64,000 nucleotides of DNA, taken from contig NZ_SJZG01000004.1 of assembly GCF_004959775.1 (NCBI RefSeq), positions 231,196-295,195 on the forward strand, written 5' to 3'. The notes under the pieces are model-generated. The model made no database searches, had not been told where the DNA came from, and was given only the letters and a program-made list of their open reading frames with translations. The translations under genes and the position numbers were made by a program. Of this stretch, positions 8,983-17,762 are shown piece after piece. This stretch comes from Agromyces sp. H66. Its GTDB lineage: Bacteria > Actinomycetota > Actinomycetes > Actinomycetales > Microbacteriaceae. The number at the start of each line of letters is the position of its first letter. The stretch's first letter is position 1.

Positions 8983-9918
8983 ATGGCACACTCGCACGAC
9001 CACGCGCACACCCACGGGACGGCGGCGAACCGCACGCGGCTCCTGGTGGCGATCGCGATCATCGCGGCGTTCCTCGTGGTGCAGGTCGTGGGCGGCATCT
9101 TCGCCGGCTCGCTCTCCCTGCTCGCCGACGCCGGGCACATGGCGAGCGATCTCATCGGCCTCGTCGTCGCGCTCGTCGCCGCGCTCGTGGCCGCGCGTCC
9201 CGCGACCGACCGGCAGACGTACGGCTACCGCCGGGCCGAGGTGCTCGGCGCCCTGGTGAACGGCGTGGTGCTCGTGGTCGTCGCGGTGTCGGTGACGGTC
9301 TCTGCGGTCGGCCGGCTCGTGACGGGCGCGGGCGGCGAGGCGCACGAGGTGCTGGGCGGTCCGATGCTCGTGGTCGCGCTGCTCGGGCTCGTGGCGAACC
9401 TCGCGGCGATGCTCGTGCTGCGGGGCGGAGCGAAGCAGTCGATCAACATGCGCGGCGCCTACCTCGAGGTGCTCGGCGACCTCATCGGCTCGGTGCTGGT
9501 GATCGTCGCGGCCGTGGTCATCCTCGTGACGGGATTCGATGCCGCCGACCCGATCGCGTCGCTCCTGATCGCGGCGTTCATCGTGCCGCGTGCACTCGCG
9601 CTCCTGCGCGACGTCGTGCGGGTGCTCTTCGAGTCCGCCCCGCCCGACACCGACGTCGCCGAGATCCGCGACCACCTGCTCGGCGCCTCGGGCGTCGTCG
9701 CGGTGCACGACGTGCACGTCTGGCAGATCACGTCGGGTTCGGCCGTGTTCAGCGCCCACGTCGAGGTCGAGCCCGAGGTGTTCGCGTCGGGTCGTGCCGG
9801 CGAGCTCCTCGACGAGTTGGGCGGATGCCTCTCCGATCACTTCGACGTGGCGCACTCGACGTTCCAACTCGAGCCCGCGGGCCGTGCCGAACACGAGCAG
9901 CCGCACCACCATCGGTGA
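8983..9918 (+). CDS. Cation diffusion facilitator (CzcD/ZitB-type) metal exporter
   Basis: A 311-residue membrane protein with a histidine-rich N-terminus (HSHDHAHTHG), six hydrophobic segments and a soluble C-terminal domain ending in further histidines. Family motifs are LLADAGHMASDLIGL in the second helix and YLEVLGDLIGSV in the fifth; in the latter, the site often occupied by His in HxxxD carries Glu, so the metal site is His-Asp/Glu-Asp. It probably exports Zn2+, Cd2+ or Co2+ in exchange for protons. ATG 8983 follows GGAAGG. It is monocistronic. Confidence 0.9.
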   Translation: MAHSHDHAHTHGTAANRTRLLVAIAIIAAFLVVQVVGGIFAGSLSLLADAGHMASDLIGLVVALVAALVAARPATDRQTYGYRRAEVLGALVNGVVLVVVAVSVTVSAVGRLVTGAGGEAHEVLGGPMLVVALLGLVANLAAMLVLRGGAKQSINMRGAYLEVLGDLIGSVLVIVAAVVILVTGFDAADPIASLLIAAFIVPRALALLRDVVRVLFESAPPDTDVAEIRDHLLGASGVVAVHDVHVWQITSGSAVFSAHVEVEPEVFASGRAGELLDELGGCLSDHFDVAHSTFQLEPAGRAEHEQPHHHR

Positions 9919-9957
9919 CGCGGCTGCCCGTGATCGCACGGGATGCGGCGGTGCCCG

Positions 9958-10497
9958 TCAGCAGGCGAGGCTCGGGTTGAACGGAGCGTAGAGCCCGGAC
10001 GGGTTGTGCTTGCCGGTCCACACGTGCAGGTCGTAGTGCACCGGCATGTGCGGATCGTGGCCGGGCATCGGGCCGTCGAACGGCTGGTCGCCGAGCATCG
10101 GGGTGGGCTGGCCGACCTCGGGCTCGAAGAACTCCACGCCCCAGAGCTCGAGCTCGCCCGACGCCGAGGGTCCGTACATCAGGATCGGCGGCTTCGTCGG
10201 GTCGACGGGGGCTCCCGGTGCGATGAGGTCGGGGTTCATGAAGTGGATGCCCATGGCGCCGTCGGGGCTGCTCGCGCACTCGTGGGTGCTCTCGTAGCCC
10301 TCGGCGATGGCGACGTCCACGTCGTGGAAGCGGGCGGTCGCGGCGCGGACCTCGGCGATCAGGGCCGACTGGGCGGCGTGGCTCGGACGCGGGGCCGCGC
10401 TCGACTCGTCGGGCAGGGCGGTGGCCGGCAGCGCGGTGCCGCCGACCGCCAGCGCGCCCAGGAGGCCCGCGGCGACGATGGTGTGTCGGATGTGCAT
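9958..10497 (-). CDS. Secreted protein of unknown function
   Basis: A 179-residue protein with a clear signal peptide (MHIRHTIVAAGLLG... with cleavage near ALPATA). The mature part has MGIHFMNPDLI, QPFDGPMPGHDPHMPVHYDLHVW and a C-terminal NPSGLYAPFNPSLAC. The several histidines and acidic residues (HxxxD, HYDLHVW) suggest a metal site, but no catalytic function is known to me. A GAAGGAGC ribosome binding site precedes ATG 10497. It lies 35 nt downstream of the FAD oxidase gene on the same strand, so it is probably co-transcribed with it. Confidence 0.85.
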   Translation of the reverse strand: MHIRHTIVAAGLLGALAVGGTALPATALPDESSAAPRPSHAAQSALIAEVRAATARFHDVDVAIAEGYESTHECASSPDGAMGIHFMNPDLIAPGAPVDPTKPPILMYGPSASGELELWGVEFFEPEVGQPTPMLGDQPFDGPMPGHDPHMPVHYDLHVWTGKHNPSGLYAPFNPSLAC

Positions 10498-10532
10498 GTG
10501 GTGCTCCTTCGTTTCGGTGGTCGAGGTGGGCG

Positions 10533-12254
10533 TCAGGCCGTGCCGACCGGGTGGGCGGCCGTCCAGACGCCGGAGGGGTCGATCGAGCGGCGCACCTGCC
10601 CCAGCCGTGCCCACGACTCGGCGTCGAAGGCGGTCGCGACGTCGATCGTGCGGTCGGCGAAGTTGAGGAAGGTCCGGGGCGACGCCCACGGGCCGAGCGC
10701 GGCCACCACGGCATCGGCGGCCGCGGTGCCGGCCTCCGCCATCTCGGGCGTCGGCGCCGGTGCCACGGTGAACAGCGCGTACGCCCCGTCGAGGCGGTCC
10801 AGCGCGCCGTCGTGAGGCACGGCGAGCGCACCGCCGAGGTGGCGAAGCTCGGCGAACATGAGCGGGATCTGCACGCCGGGGCCGACGACCGCGAGCAGCG
10901 CGTCGATCGCGGCATCCGGGAGCTCGGCCATCAGGGCGTGGTGCCCGACGGCCGGGGTCGGACCCGGCGGGTCCATGTGCACCGCGAGCATGCCCTCGGC
11001 CGGGATGCGGGCGAACGTGTCCATCTCGGGGTCGAGCGCGCGCAGCGGGGCGAGCAGCTCGGCCGCGCGCGGGTCGTCCTCGAGCACGGCTCCGTCGATG
11101 ACCACGAGGTTGCGGCCGCTGAGGAACGGCGGGAGCTCGGGGATCGGCGGGAACCGCATGAAGCGCAGCGACGTGGTGACCGAGTCGGGCAGGTCCGCCG
11201 TCCACGTGCGCCATGCGCGGGTGACCTCGTCGGCACGGGCGAGATCCCACAACAGCATGCCGGCGAAGACATCGGGGTAGGGGAGCAGCTCGATCTCGAG
11301 GGCGACGACGGCGCCGAAGTTGCCGCCGCCGCCGCGAAGCGCCCAGAAGAGGTCGGGGTGTTCGTCGGCGGTCGCCCGCACGAGCGTGCCGTCGGCGGTC
11401 ACGAGCTCGACCGCGCGCAGGTGGGATGCTGCCAGCCCGTGCCGGCGACCGTAGAACGAGAGGCCGCCGCCGAGCACGTAGCCGGCGACCGCGACGTCGC
11501 CCGCGCTGCCGTGCAGGGCGGTGAGCCCGTGCGGCGCGGCGGCGGCGACCACGTCGCGCCACAGCGTTCCGCCGAGCACGCGGGCGATCCGGCGCTCGGG
11601 ATCGACGGTGACGCCGGTGAGCTCGTGCAGGCGGAGCAGCAGCACGTCGTCGAGCGACCGGGCGCCGAGCGCCGCGGCGCCGTGGCCGGTGCTCTGGGGC
11701 GCGATGCGGAGGCCGAGCCCGGCCGCCGCGGTCACGACGCGCGCGACCTCCTCGATCGACCGCGGCACGGCGACCGCGGCGGGCCGCTGGGTCACGGCGA
11801 GGTTCCAGGGGGTGCGCGCGTCGTCGTAGCCCGGGTCGTCGGGCAGGAACACCGTGCCGGCATCGCGGAGGGTCGGTGTCTCGATGAGCGAGGGATTCAT
11901 GTCGGAGTCCTTCTTCCAATGGGTGGTTCGCGTGCGGGCCGTCACGTCGGCGGAGACCGCGACGAGCATCCCGTCGAGGGCGAGTCGTTCGACCTCGACG
12001 CAGCTGATCGCCGGCGCCGTCGTGTCGTCGAATCGTTCGGCGACGACGTCGACGAGCTCGGCCGCGTGCGCGCCGTCGACGGCGAGCACGCGGAGCTCGC
12101 CGACCGCCGAGCGGGGCAGCCCCCGGGCATGCAGCTCGGTCTCGAGGCGCACGAGCGCGAGGCACAGCTGCGCCGTGGCGTCCTCGGCGTGCACGAGGTA
12201 GCCGTGCTCGTCGATGGGTGCGGTGTCGATCGTGATGGTCACGTCCGACAGCAT
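10533..12254 (-). CDS. RidA-like segment joined to FAD-binding (BBE/PCMH-type) oxidoreductase
   Basis: The 573-codon open frame has two parts. Residues 1-110 (VTITIDTAPIDEHGY... to ...LDGMLVAVSAD) look like a RidA/YjgF-type imine deaminase fold. Residues 119-573 are a flavoprotein oxidase: PCMH FAD domain with RIAPQSTGHGAAALG, GDVAVAGYVLGGG and LRGGGGNFGAV, and a C-terminal berberine-bridge-like end. An internal ATG at 11900 (MNPSLIETPT) has an AGAAGGA ribosome binding site, so the oxidase may also be made alone. No stop separates the parts. It is divergent from the LuxR-type regulator, with the secreted protein downstream. Substrate unknown. Confidence 0.75.
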   Translation of the reverse strand: MLSDVTITIDTAPIDEHGYLVHAEDATAQLCLALVRLETELHARGLPRSAVGELRVLAVDGAHAAELVDVVAERFDDTTAPAISCVEVERLALDGMLVAVSADVTARTRTTHWKKDSDMNPSLIETPTLRDAGTVFLPDDPGYDDARTPWNLAVTQRPAAVAVPRSIEEVARVVTAAAGLGLRIAPQSTGHGAAALGARSLDDVLLLRLHELTGVTVDPERRIARVLGGTLWRDVVAAAAPHGLTALHGSAGDVAVAGYVLGGGLSFYGRRHGLAASHLRAVELVTADGTLVRATADEHPDLFWALRGGGGNFGAVVALEIELLPYPDVFAGMLLWDLARADEVTRAWRTWTADLPDSVTTSLRFMRFPPIPELPPFLSGRNLVVIDGAVLEDDPRAAELLAPLRALDPEMDTFARIPAEGMLAVHMDPPGPTPAVGHHALMAELPDAAIDALLAVVGPGVQIPLMFAELRHLGGALAVPHDGALDRLDGAYALFTVAPAPTPEMAEAGTAAADAVVAALGPWASPRTFLNFADRTIDVATAFDAESWARLGQVRRSIDPSGVWTAAHPVGTA

Positions 12255-12325
12255 GCGGGCGGGGAGCCGCTCGTCGGTATCCCGAGCGACCGCACACTTC
12301 CCGCTCCCGGCGATCTGGACTCGAG

Positions 12326-12344
12326 ATCCCCAGCGATCTGGGAT
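12326..12344. promoter_or_regulatory. Imperfect palindrome in the divergent promoter region
   Basis: ATCCCCAG and CTGGGAT face each other across CGAT, with one unpaired base, and GCGATCTGG occurs twice (12310 and 12333). It lies between the oxidase and LuxR genes and could be an operator, possibly for the adjacent regulator. Confidence 0.4.
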
Positions 12345-12367
12345 AGGATCGCGGGCCCTGCCGGGCG

Positions 12368-12373
12368 CATACT
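12368..12373 (+). promoter_or_regulatory. -10 element CATACT of the LuxR-type gene
   Basis: CATACT ends 6 nt before GTG 12380, and no ribosome binding site is present; leaderless start. Confidence 0.5.
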
Positions 12374-12379
12374 GGTTCG

Positions 12380-13510
12380 GTGAGAACCCGTCTGACCGAG
12401 GCCCGCGTGCTGGGCGACCTCGACGTGCTGTCGCGCGGCGGGCTCGGGCTCGACGACTTCTTGGCCGAGGCGACCGCGTCGGTGCAACGTGCCGTGCCGT
12501 GGGTGGGCGCCTGCGTCGGGACCCACGACCCCGCCACGATGATGCTCACCAGCGCTCGGAAGTACGGCACCCTCGTGAGCAACAACGCTCACGACCAGCT
12601 CTTCGGCATCATCGAGTACGGGTCGGCCGACGCGACGTCGTTCCGCTCGCTCGCCGTCTCGGAGCACCGGGCGATCGGGATGCACGAGGCGACGTCGGGC
12701 GAGGTCGAGCGGTCGGAGCGGATGACCCGGCTGATGCGACCGGTGTACGGCTTCGCCGACGAGGCCAGGCTGCTGTTCCGCGACGGTTCGGGGGTGTGGG
12801 GTGCCCTCGCGATCTTCCGCGGCAGCGACGACCCGAGCTTCGCCCCCGATGAGGTCGAGTTCCTCGGCCGACTGTCGGAGTCGTTCGCGCGGGGCGTGCG
12901 CTCGGGCATGCTCGCCCGGCTCGCGGCCGGTCACCTGGGCGATCCCGATGCCACGGGCCCGGCCGTCGTGATCGTCGACGCGCAGGACCGCATCTCGCAG
13001 ATCAGCCTCGGCGCCGAGGAACGTCTCGAGCAGTTGCGCGGCGACGTGCACGGCGGCGATCCGCTCAGCCTCGTCACCTCGCTCGTCGGGGCGGCGCGTC
13101 ACGCGCTGGGCACGCCCGGCGCCTCCCTTCCGCGTGCCCGGGTGCGCACGGGATCGGGCGTGTGGCTGTTGCTGCACGCCTCGCCCCTCCGCGGCGCGAA
13201 CGGTGCCGTCGGCGACGTCGTGGTGACGATCGAAGAGGCGCGTCCCCCCGAGATCGTCGCCCTCGTGGTCGCGGCGTTCGGGCTCACACCGCGCGAGCGC
13301 GACGTCACCCGGCTCGTGCTGCAGGGTGTCGACACGAAGGAGATCGCCTCGACCCTGCACGTCTCCGCCTACACGGTGCAGGACCACCTCAAGTCGGTCT
13401 TCGACAAGGCCGGGGTGCGCAGCCGTCGTGAGCTCATCTCACGCGTCTACTTCGACCAGTACGTGCCGCGCATGGGCACCGACGTCGGGCCGACGGGCTG
13501 GTTCACCTGA
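12380..13510 (+). CDS. LuxR-family transcriptional regulator with sensory (GAF/PAS-like) domains
   Basis: A 376-residue protein. Residues ~20-170 look like a GAF-type sensor; ~195-290 have a PAS-like stretch (VVIVDAQDRISQISLGAEE). The C-terminus from ~300 is a LuxR/GerE helix-turn-helix: FGLTPREREV-type entry (here LTPRERDVTRLVLQG), then EIASTLHVSAYTVQDHLKSVFDKAGVRSR. It is divergent from the RidA/FAD-oxidase operon, and the local arrangement suggests that it controls it. The start is GTG 12380 by promoter spacing. The ligand is unknown. Confidence 0.85.
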   Translation: MRTRLTEARVLGDLDVLSRGGLGLDDFLAEATASVQRAVPWVGACVGTHDPATMMLTSARKYGTLVSNNAHDQLFGIIEYGSADATSFRSLAVSEHRAIGMHEATSGEVERSERMTRLMRPVYGFADEARLLFRDGSGVWGALAIFRGSDDPSFAPDEVEFLGRLSESFARGVRSGMLARLAAGHLGDPDATGPAVVIVDAQDRISQISLGAEERLEQLRGDVHGGDPLSLVTSLVGAARHALGTPGASLPRARVRTGSGVWLLLHASPLRGANGAVGDVVVTIEEARPPEIVALVVAAFGLTPRERDVTRLVLQGVDTKEIASTLHVSAYTVQDHLKSVFDKAGVRSRRELISRVYFDQYVPRMGTDVGPTGWFT

Positions 13511-13512
13511 CC

Positions 13513-14334
13513 TCAGCGGTCGTGCGGCGGCCGTTCGTCGCCGTGCCGGCCCGGGCCGTGCTCGCCGCGACGGTCGCCGTCGAAGTGCGGCGGGCGGTCG
13601 AACACGTCGGGGTCGAGCACGAGCTCCTCGGCCTCGTCTTCGTCGGTGACGACGTCTTCGCCGGCGGCCTCGGCCTTCTTCGCCTTGCGGCGCTCGCTGA
13701 AGTAGTGCCACAGGGTGACGAGCGCCGTGCCGCCGACCGCGATGAGCAGGATGATGTCGATGTACTCGCGCACCAGGTACGCGACCGGCGGGATGAACCC
13801 GATGAGGTACCCGAACATGGTGAGCCCGAAGCCCCAGAGCACGGCGCCGGTGAAGTTGTAGAGCGTATAGCGGCCGCGCTGCATGTGGCCGACGCCGGCG
13901 GCGACCGGTGCGAAGGTGCGCACGATCGGCACGAAGCGGGCGAGGATGATCGTGAGCCCGCCGAAGCGCTCGAAGAACGCGTTCGTGCGTTCGACGTTCT
14001 TGACGCTGAAGAGCCCGCTCTCCTTGCGTTCGAACACCTTGGGACCGCCGCGATGCCCGATCTCGTAGCCGACCTCGCCACCGAGGAAGGCCGCGACGCC
14101 GATGAGCAGCGACACCCACCAGATATTCACCCCGAACACGCCGTTGGGCGCGGCCGGCGTGGAGTGCGACAGCAGGCCCGAGATGACGAGGAGCGTGTCG
14201 CCGGGAAGGAGGAACCCGACGAGCAGGCCCGTCTCGGCGAAGACGATGAAGCAGACCACGAGGAGCGCCCACGGGCCGGCCGAGGCGATGATCGTCTCGG
14301 GGTCGAGCCACGGAATGAGGGCGGTATGGATCAC
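13513..14334 (-). CDS. DedA family membrane protein
   Basis: A 273-residue integral membrane protein of the DedA/SNARE-associated (VTT) family, with FAETGLLVGFLLPGDTLL near the N-terminus, LGGEVGYEIGHRGG, and ARFVPIVRTFAPVAAGVGHM containing the conserved arginines and proline. Members are phospholipid scramblase/flippase-like proteins that support envelope homeostasis. The last ~60 residues are hydrophilic and acidic (DEDEAEELVLD..., then His/Asp-rich), beyond the family core. GTG 14334 is preceded by ACAGGAGA. It converges on the LuxR-type gene. Confidence 0.9.
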   Translation of the reverse strand: MIHTALIPWLDPETIIASAGPWALLVVCFIVFAETGLLVGFLLPGDTLLVISGLLSHSTPAAPNGVFGVNIWWVSLLIGVAAFLGGEVGYEIGHRGGPKVFERKESGLFSVKNVERTNAFFERFGGLTIILARFVPIVRTFAPVAAGVGHMQRGRYTLYNFTGAVLWGFGLTMFGYLIGFIPPVAYLVREYIDIILLIAVGGTALVTLWHYFSERRKAKKAEAAGEDVVTDEDEAEELVLDPDVFDRPPHFDGDRRGEHGPGRHGDERPPHDR

Positions 14335-14450
14335 AGGGATCTCCTGTCGTCGTCGGGCACGGCGGATGCCGGTCAGCAGGCGGCGTGGTGTCGTTGCAGT
14401 CTACCCAGCGGATGCACCGCCCGACTGGGTGCGCGCACTGAATCATCCGA

Positions 14451-14478
14451 GCGGATGACGCGGGCTCGCGGCATCCGC
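14451..14478. terminator. Hairpin downstream of the MarR and DedA region
   Basis: GCGGATG and CATCCGC form the outer stem and GCG/CGC pairs lie inside. It sits 3' of the MarR gene stop on the minus strand. Confidence 0.55.
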
Positions 14479-14492
14479 CCGCGTCCGCGTCG

Positions 14493-14915
14493 TCAGCGCC
14501 CGCGAAGCAGCTCGATCTCCTCGCGGTTCACCTCGGCCGCGCGCGCGAAGAGCTCGTTCGCGAACGCGAGCTGTTCATCGGTGAGCGTCTCGAGGTAGGC
14601 GTTCCAGCGAGCGCTCACGCGCCCGTACACCTCGCCGAACCGCGCGAAGATCGCCTCGGGGATCGCCGTGACGATCACCCGGCGCCGATCGCTCGGATCG
14701 CGGTCGCGGGTGACGAACCCGGCGCGCTCGAGTCGGTCGATCGCGGTCGTGATGGCGCCGCCGGCGGTCAGGCCCGTGCGCTCGGCGAGTTCGCCGGGGG
14801 TCGCGGGCCCCTCGCTCATGAGCAGGCTCGCGCACTGCAGGTCGGTGCCGTTCAGGCCGCCCCACTTCGCCACGGCGTCCTGGAAGAGCACGGCTCGCGC
14901 CATGAACTCGCGCAT
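14493..14915 (-). CDS. MarR family regulator, probably 5'-truncated
   Basis: About 140 residues with a MarR winged helix: GLNGTDLQCASLL, GPATPGELAERTGLTAGGAITTAIDRLERAGFVTR (recognition region) and DPSDRRRVIVTA (wing). Helix 1 is nearly absent: the recognisable protein begins at MREFMARAVLF, and the usual ~15-20 preceding residues are replaced by sequence that reads into the antisense of the adjacent flavoprotein gene. ATG 14915 has no good ribosome binding site and no -10. I infer that a deletion removed its start and promoter together with the 5' end of the divergent monooxygenase. Confidence 0.7.
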   Translation of the reverse strand: MREFMARAVLFQDAVAKWGGLNGTDLQCASLLMSEGPATPGELAERTGLTAGGAITTAIDRLERAGFVTRDRDPSDRRRVIVTAIPEAIFARFGEVYGRVSARWNAYLETLTDEQLAFANELFARAAEVNREEIELLRGR

Positions 14916-14940
14916 CACCTCGGAGATCTTCGAGGCGACC

Positions 14941-16047
14941 GCAGAGCCCGACCCAGAGGCGGGCCTCTTCCTCAACGTCGCCACCAACGGCCTCGCCGTG
15001 CTCGACCGGCTCGGCCTCCGCGAGCGGATCGTCGACAAGGGGCACCGGTCGCCGCACCTGATCATGTGGTCGAGCACGGGCAAGCGACTCGGCACGGTGC
15101 CGAACGGGCCGGCCCGCGACCCCGAGCGGGGCAGCGTCGTGGTGCGACGCGGCATCCTGCACCACGTGCTCCGGGACGCCGTGCGCGAGGCGGGCATCCC
15201 GGTCACCTTCGGCGCGCGGCTCGACCGCATCGAGCAGGCGGATGCCGCGGTGCGGGCGTTCTTCGCCGACGGCCGCACCGCCGACGGCGACCTGCTCGTG
15301 GGCGCCGACGGCGTCGGGTCGCCGACGCGTCGCCACATCGATGCGGATGCCCCGTCGCCCGCGTACTCCGGACTCGTCGGCCTCGGCGGCGTCGCCCGCG
15401 TGCCCGGCCTCGCGCCGACCCCCGAGGCCCAGCACATGGTGTTCGGCCGCCGATCGTTCTTCGGGTACCTCGTGCGCCACGACGGCGAGGTCTACTGGTT
15501 CGCGAACGTCACGCATCCCGCGGCCGACCGCGACGCGCTGCGTGCCGTGACCGCCGAGGAGTGGCTGGCCGTGCTGCGCGAGCTGCACGCCGACGACCCG
15601 TATCCCGTGCCGGAGATCCTCCGGCACGCTGCGGGCGAGCTCGGCGGCTACCCGATCGACGACCTCGTGCACGTGCCGCACTGGAGTCGTGGCCGCGTGG
15701 TCGCCGTCGGCGACGCGGTGCACGCCACCTCGCCGAGCGCCGGCCAGGGGGCATCCCTCGCCCTCGAGGATGCGATCACGCTCGCCCGGTGCCTGCGCGA
15801 CGCGCCCGACCACGCGACGGCGTTCGCCGAGTACCAGCGGTTGCGGCAGCCGCGCGTCGAGGCGGTGGTCGGCTACGCCAGGGCGATCAACCGGCAGAAG
15901 CGGGTGACGAGATCCCGTCTCGGCATCGCGATCCGGGACGCGATGCTGCCGATGTTCCTCAGGAAGGCCGCCGACGACACCCGCAACGACTGGCTCTACA
16001 ACCACGAGATCGCGTGGCAGGGGTCTCCTGTCGGAGGTCGCCGATAG
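14941..16047 (+). pseudogene. FAD-dependent monooxygenase, 5'-truncated
   Basis: The frame encodes a group A flavin monooxygenase from AGLFLNVATNGLAVLDRLGL onward, with LLVGADGVGSPTRR (the DG motif) and VVAVGDAVHATSPSAGQGASLALEDA (the GD FAD-ribityl motif). The N-terminal Rossmann strand with GxGxxG and the ~35-40 residues that should precede AGLFLNV are missing; upstream of 14941 the frame only reads antisense through the MarR gene. Without the FAD-AMP binding motif an active enzyme is unlikely. ATG 14901 could start a product but would not restore the domain. The gene is head to head with the truncated MarR gene. Confidence 0.75.
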
Positions 16048-16050
16048 CGT
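16045..16050 (+). promoter_or_regulatory. -10 element TAGCGT of the luciferase-like gene
   Basis: The TAG stop of the truncated monooxygenase doubles as the first half of this hexamer, which ends 7 nt before ATG 16058. This gives the downstream gene its own leaderless promoter. Confidence 0.5.
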
Positions 16051-16057
16051 CGCCGCC

Positions 16058-16927
16058 ATGCGGCATGGATTCATCTTCACCGGCACCGAGCCGGGCCTCG
16101 CGGTCGAGCTCGCGCAACTCGCGGAGGCCTCCGGATGGGACGCCTTCTTCGTATGGGAGGGGATCTGGGCGACCGACCCGTGGTCGACGCTCGCGGCGGC
16201 GGCCACCGTCACCGAGCGCATCCGGCTGGGCACCATGCTCACGCCGGTGCCGCGCCGCCGCCCGTGGGAACTCGCGGGGCAGACCATGACGGTCGACCGC
16301 CTCTCGAACGGGCGCGTCATCCTCTCGGCCGGACTCGGCGTGCCGGCCGAGGTGGAGCAGCGGTTCTGGATCTTCGAGGACGACCCCGGCCGCAAGGTCC
16401 GCGCCGAGCTCATGGACGAGGGCCTCGAACTGCTCCAGCACCTCTGGCGCGCCGAGCCCTTCGAGTACGCGGGCCGGCACTACCGTGCGCAGCGCACCGA
16501 GCAGATGCTGCCGCCCGCGATCGTGCAGGAGCCGCGCATCCCCACCTGGGTCGTCGGCCTGTGGCCCAGGCCGCGGTCGATGCGCCGGGTGGCGCGGTAC
16601 GACGGCTGGATCCCCAACTACGCCCCGCCGGGTGCGTCGCCCACCGGGCCCGACGAGCAGCAGCGGCTCTACACGCCCGCGATCGCCGCCGAGGCGATCG
16701 CCTGGATCCGCGCCGAGCGCGATCGGCTCGGACTCGGCGCCCGGCCGTTCGACGTCGTGCAGGAGGGCACCACGGGCGGCGTCGACCCCGAGGCGGATGC
16801 CGCGGTCGTGCGCCCGTGGGCCGACGCGGGCGTCACGTGGTGGCTCGAGGCCGACTGGCAGGTGCCGGCCGAGCGCGTCGCCGAGTATGCGCGCGACCGG
16901 CTCCGCGCGGGGCCGCCGCGACCCTGA
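16058..16927 (+). CDS. Luciferase-like (LLM class) flavin-dependent oxidoreductase
   Basis: A 289-residue protein with a bacterial-luciferase-like TIM barrel: GWDAFFVWEGIWATDPWSTLAAAA, RIRLGTMLTPVPRRRPWELA and GRVILSAGLG are typical of FMN- or F420-dependent members. Substrate and cofactor cannot be told from the sequence. It lies 10 nt after the truncated monooxygenase but appears to have its own -10. Length and motifs look intact. Confidence 0.85.
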   Translation: MRHGFIFTGTEPGLAVELAQLAEASGWDAFFVWEGIWATDPWSTLAAAATVTERIRLGTMLTPVPRRRPWELAGQTMTVDRLSNGRVILSAGLGVPAEVEQRFWIFEDDPGRKVRAELMDEGLELLQHLWRAEPFEYAGRHYRAQRTEQMLPPAIVQEPRIPTWVVGLWPRPRSMRRVARYDGWIPNYAPPGASPTGPDEQQRLYTPAIAAEAIAWIRAERDRLGLGARPFDVVQEGTTGGVDPEADAAVVRPWADAGVTWWLEADWQVPAERVAEYARDRLRAGPPRP

Positions 16928-16937
16928 TGTCGCCGGT

Positions 16938-17621
16938 TCAGGAGCGACCCCGGCCGTGTGAGGCCCGGTAGCCGTCCACGTCGAGGGCCATCACCCGCTC
17001 GTCGTCGGAGTTCGAGATCTCGACGAACCCGAGCCGGGTGGCGAGCACCCTCGAGGCCTCGTTCTGCGACCAGATCTTCGCGATCACCCGCTTGGCTCGC
17101 ATCCGGTCGAATGCGAGGCCGAGCATGCCGTCGGCGGACTCGCGTGCATAGCCGTGCCCCTGCTGGTCGGTGGCGATGATCCAGCCGATCTCGAACTGGC
17201 GGTCGGGCAATTCGGTCGCGCGGAAGTGCATCGAGACGTCGCCGATGAGCTTCCCGTCGAGCATCACCGCGAGCGCCAGGAAGTCGTCCTTGCGAAGGAG
17301 GTCGACGTGATGCGTCCGGTCGATGAGGTGCTTGAACGAGCGCAGGCGCGACCTGGGCGGCCATGCCAGGTAGCGGAGCACCTCGGGATCGGATTGCAGT
17401 GCGTACCATGCCGCGGCGTCTCGGAGGCGATGCGGTCGCAGCACCAGGCGCTCCGTGGCGATGGTGGGCGACCGCACGCCATCGGGAACGGCCGGTCCGC
17501 GCATCCAGCCGGGCCGCCGCACGGGACTGTGCTTCGACAGCCACGCGAGGGCGTGCCGCAGACGGTCCCGCAGGCTCGCGTCGCGCCCTGCTGGGACGGA
17601 TGTCGCGCTCCGTTCGGTCAT
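16938..17621 (-). CDS. GNAT family N-acetyltransferase (RimJ/RimL type)
   Basis: A 227-residue protein. After a ~50-residue basic N-terminal extension, the GNAT fold begins at TERLVLRPHRLRDAAAWYAL, with IGDVSMHF, FEIGWIIATDQQGHGYARESADGML (the acetyl-CoA loop, QGHGYA) and AKIWSQNEASRVLATRLGF. This pattern is typical of acetyltransferases acting on protein N-termini or small amines; the substrate is unknown. ATG 17621 has a weak AGGTG upstream. It converges on the LLM gene. Confidence 0.85.
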   Translation of the reverse strand: MTERSATSVPAGRDASLRDRLRHALAWLSKHSPVRRPGWMRGPAVPDGVRSPTIATERLVLRPHRLRDAAAWYALQSDPEVLRYLAWPPRSRLRSFKHLIDRTHHVDLLRKDDFLALAVMLDGKLIGDVSMHFRATELPDRQFEIGWIIATDQQGHGYARESADGMLGLAFDRMRAKRVIAKIWSQNEASRVLATRLGFVEISNSDDERVMALDVDGYRASHGRGRS

Positions 17622-17677
17622 CGCACACCTGGCCCTCGGGTGCGATGGTACCCGCCGATGCGGGCGACGGCGAGGGG

Positions 17678-17720
17678 TCGCGGCCGGCCGGAGGGGGGAG
17701 GGGCGGTCGGCCGGCCGCGA
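17678..17720 (-). terminator. GC-only hairpin terminator after the SDR gene
   Basis: A perfect 13-bp inverted repeat (TCGCGGCCGGCCG) with a 17-nt purine-rich loop lies just 3' of the SDR stop on the minus strand and before the GNAT gene. Confidence 0.6.
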
Positions 17721-17762
17721 CGGGGGGTCGTCGTGAGCCCGAGGTGACGACGACGGTCTGGA

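Noticed and set aside
12255-12585. Upstream extension of the secreted-protein frame (9958-12585 minus)
   Set aside because: It reads antisense and out of frame through the oxidase gene; the real start is ATG 10497 with a ribosome binding site.
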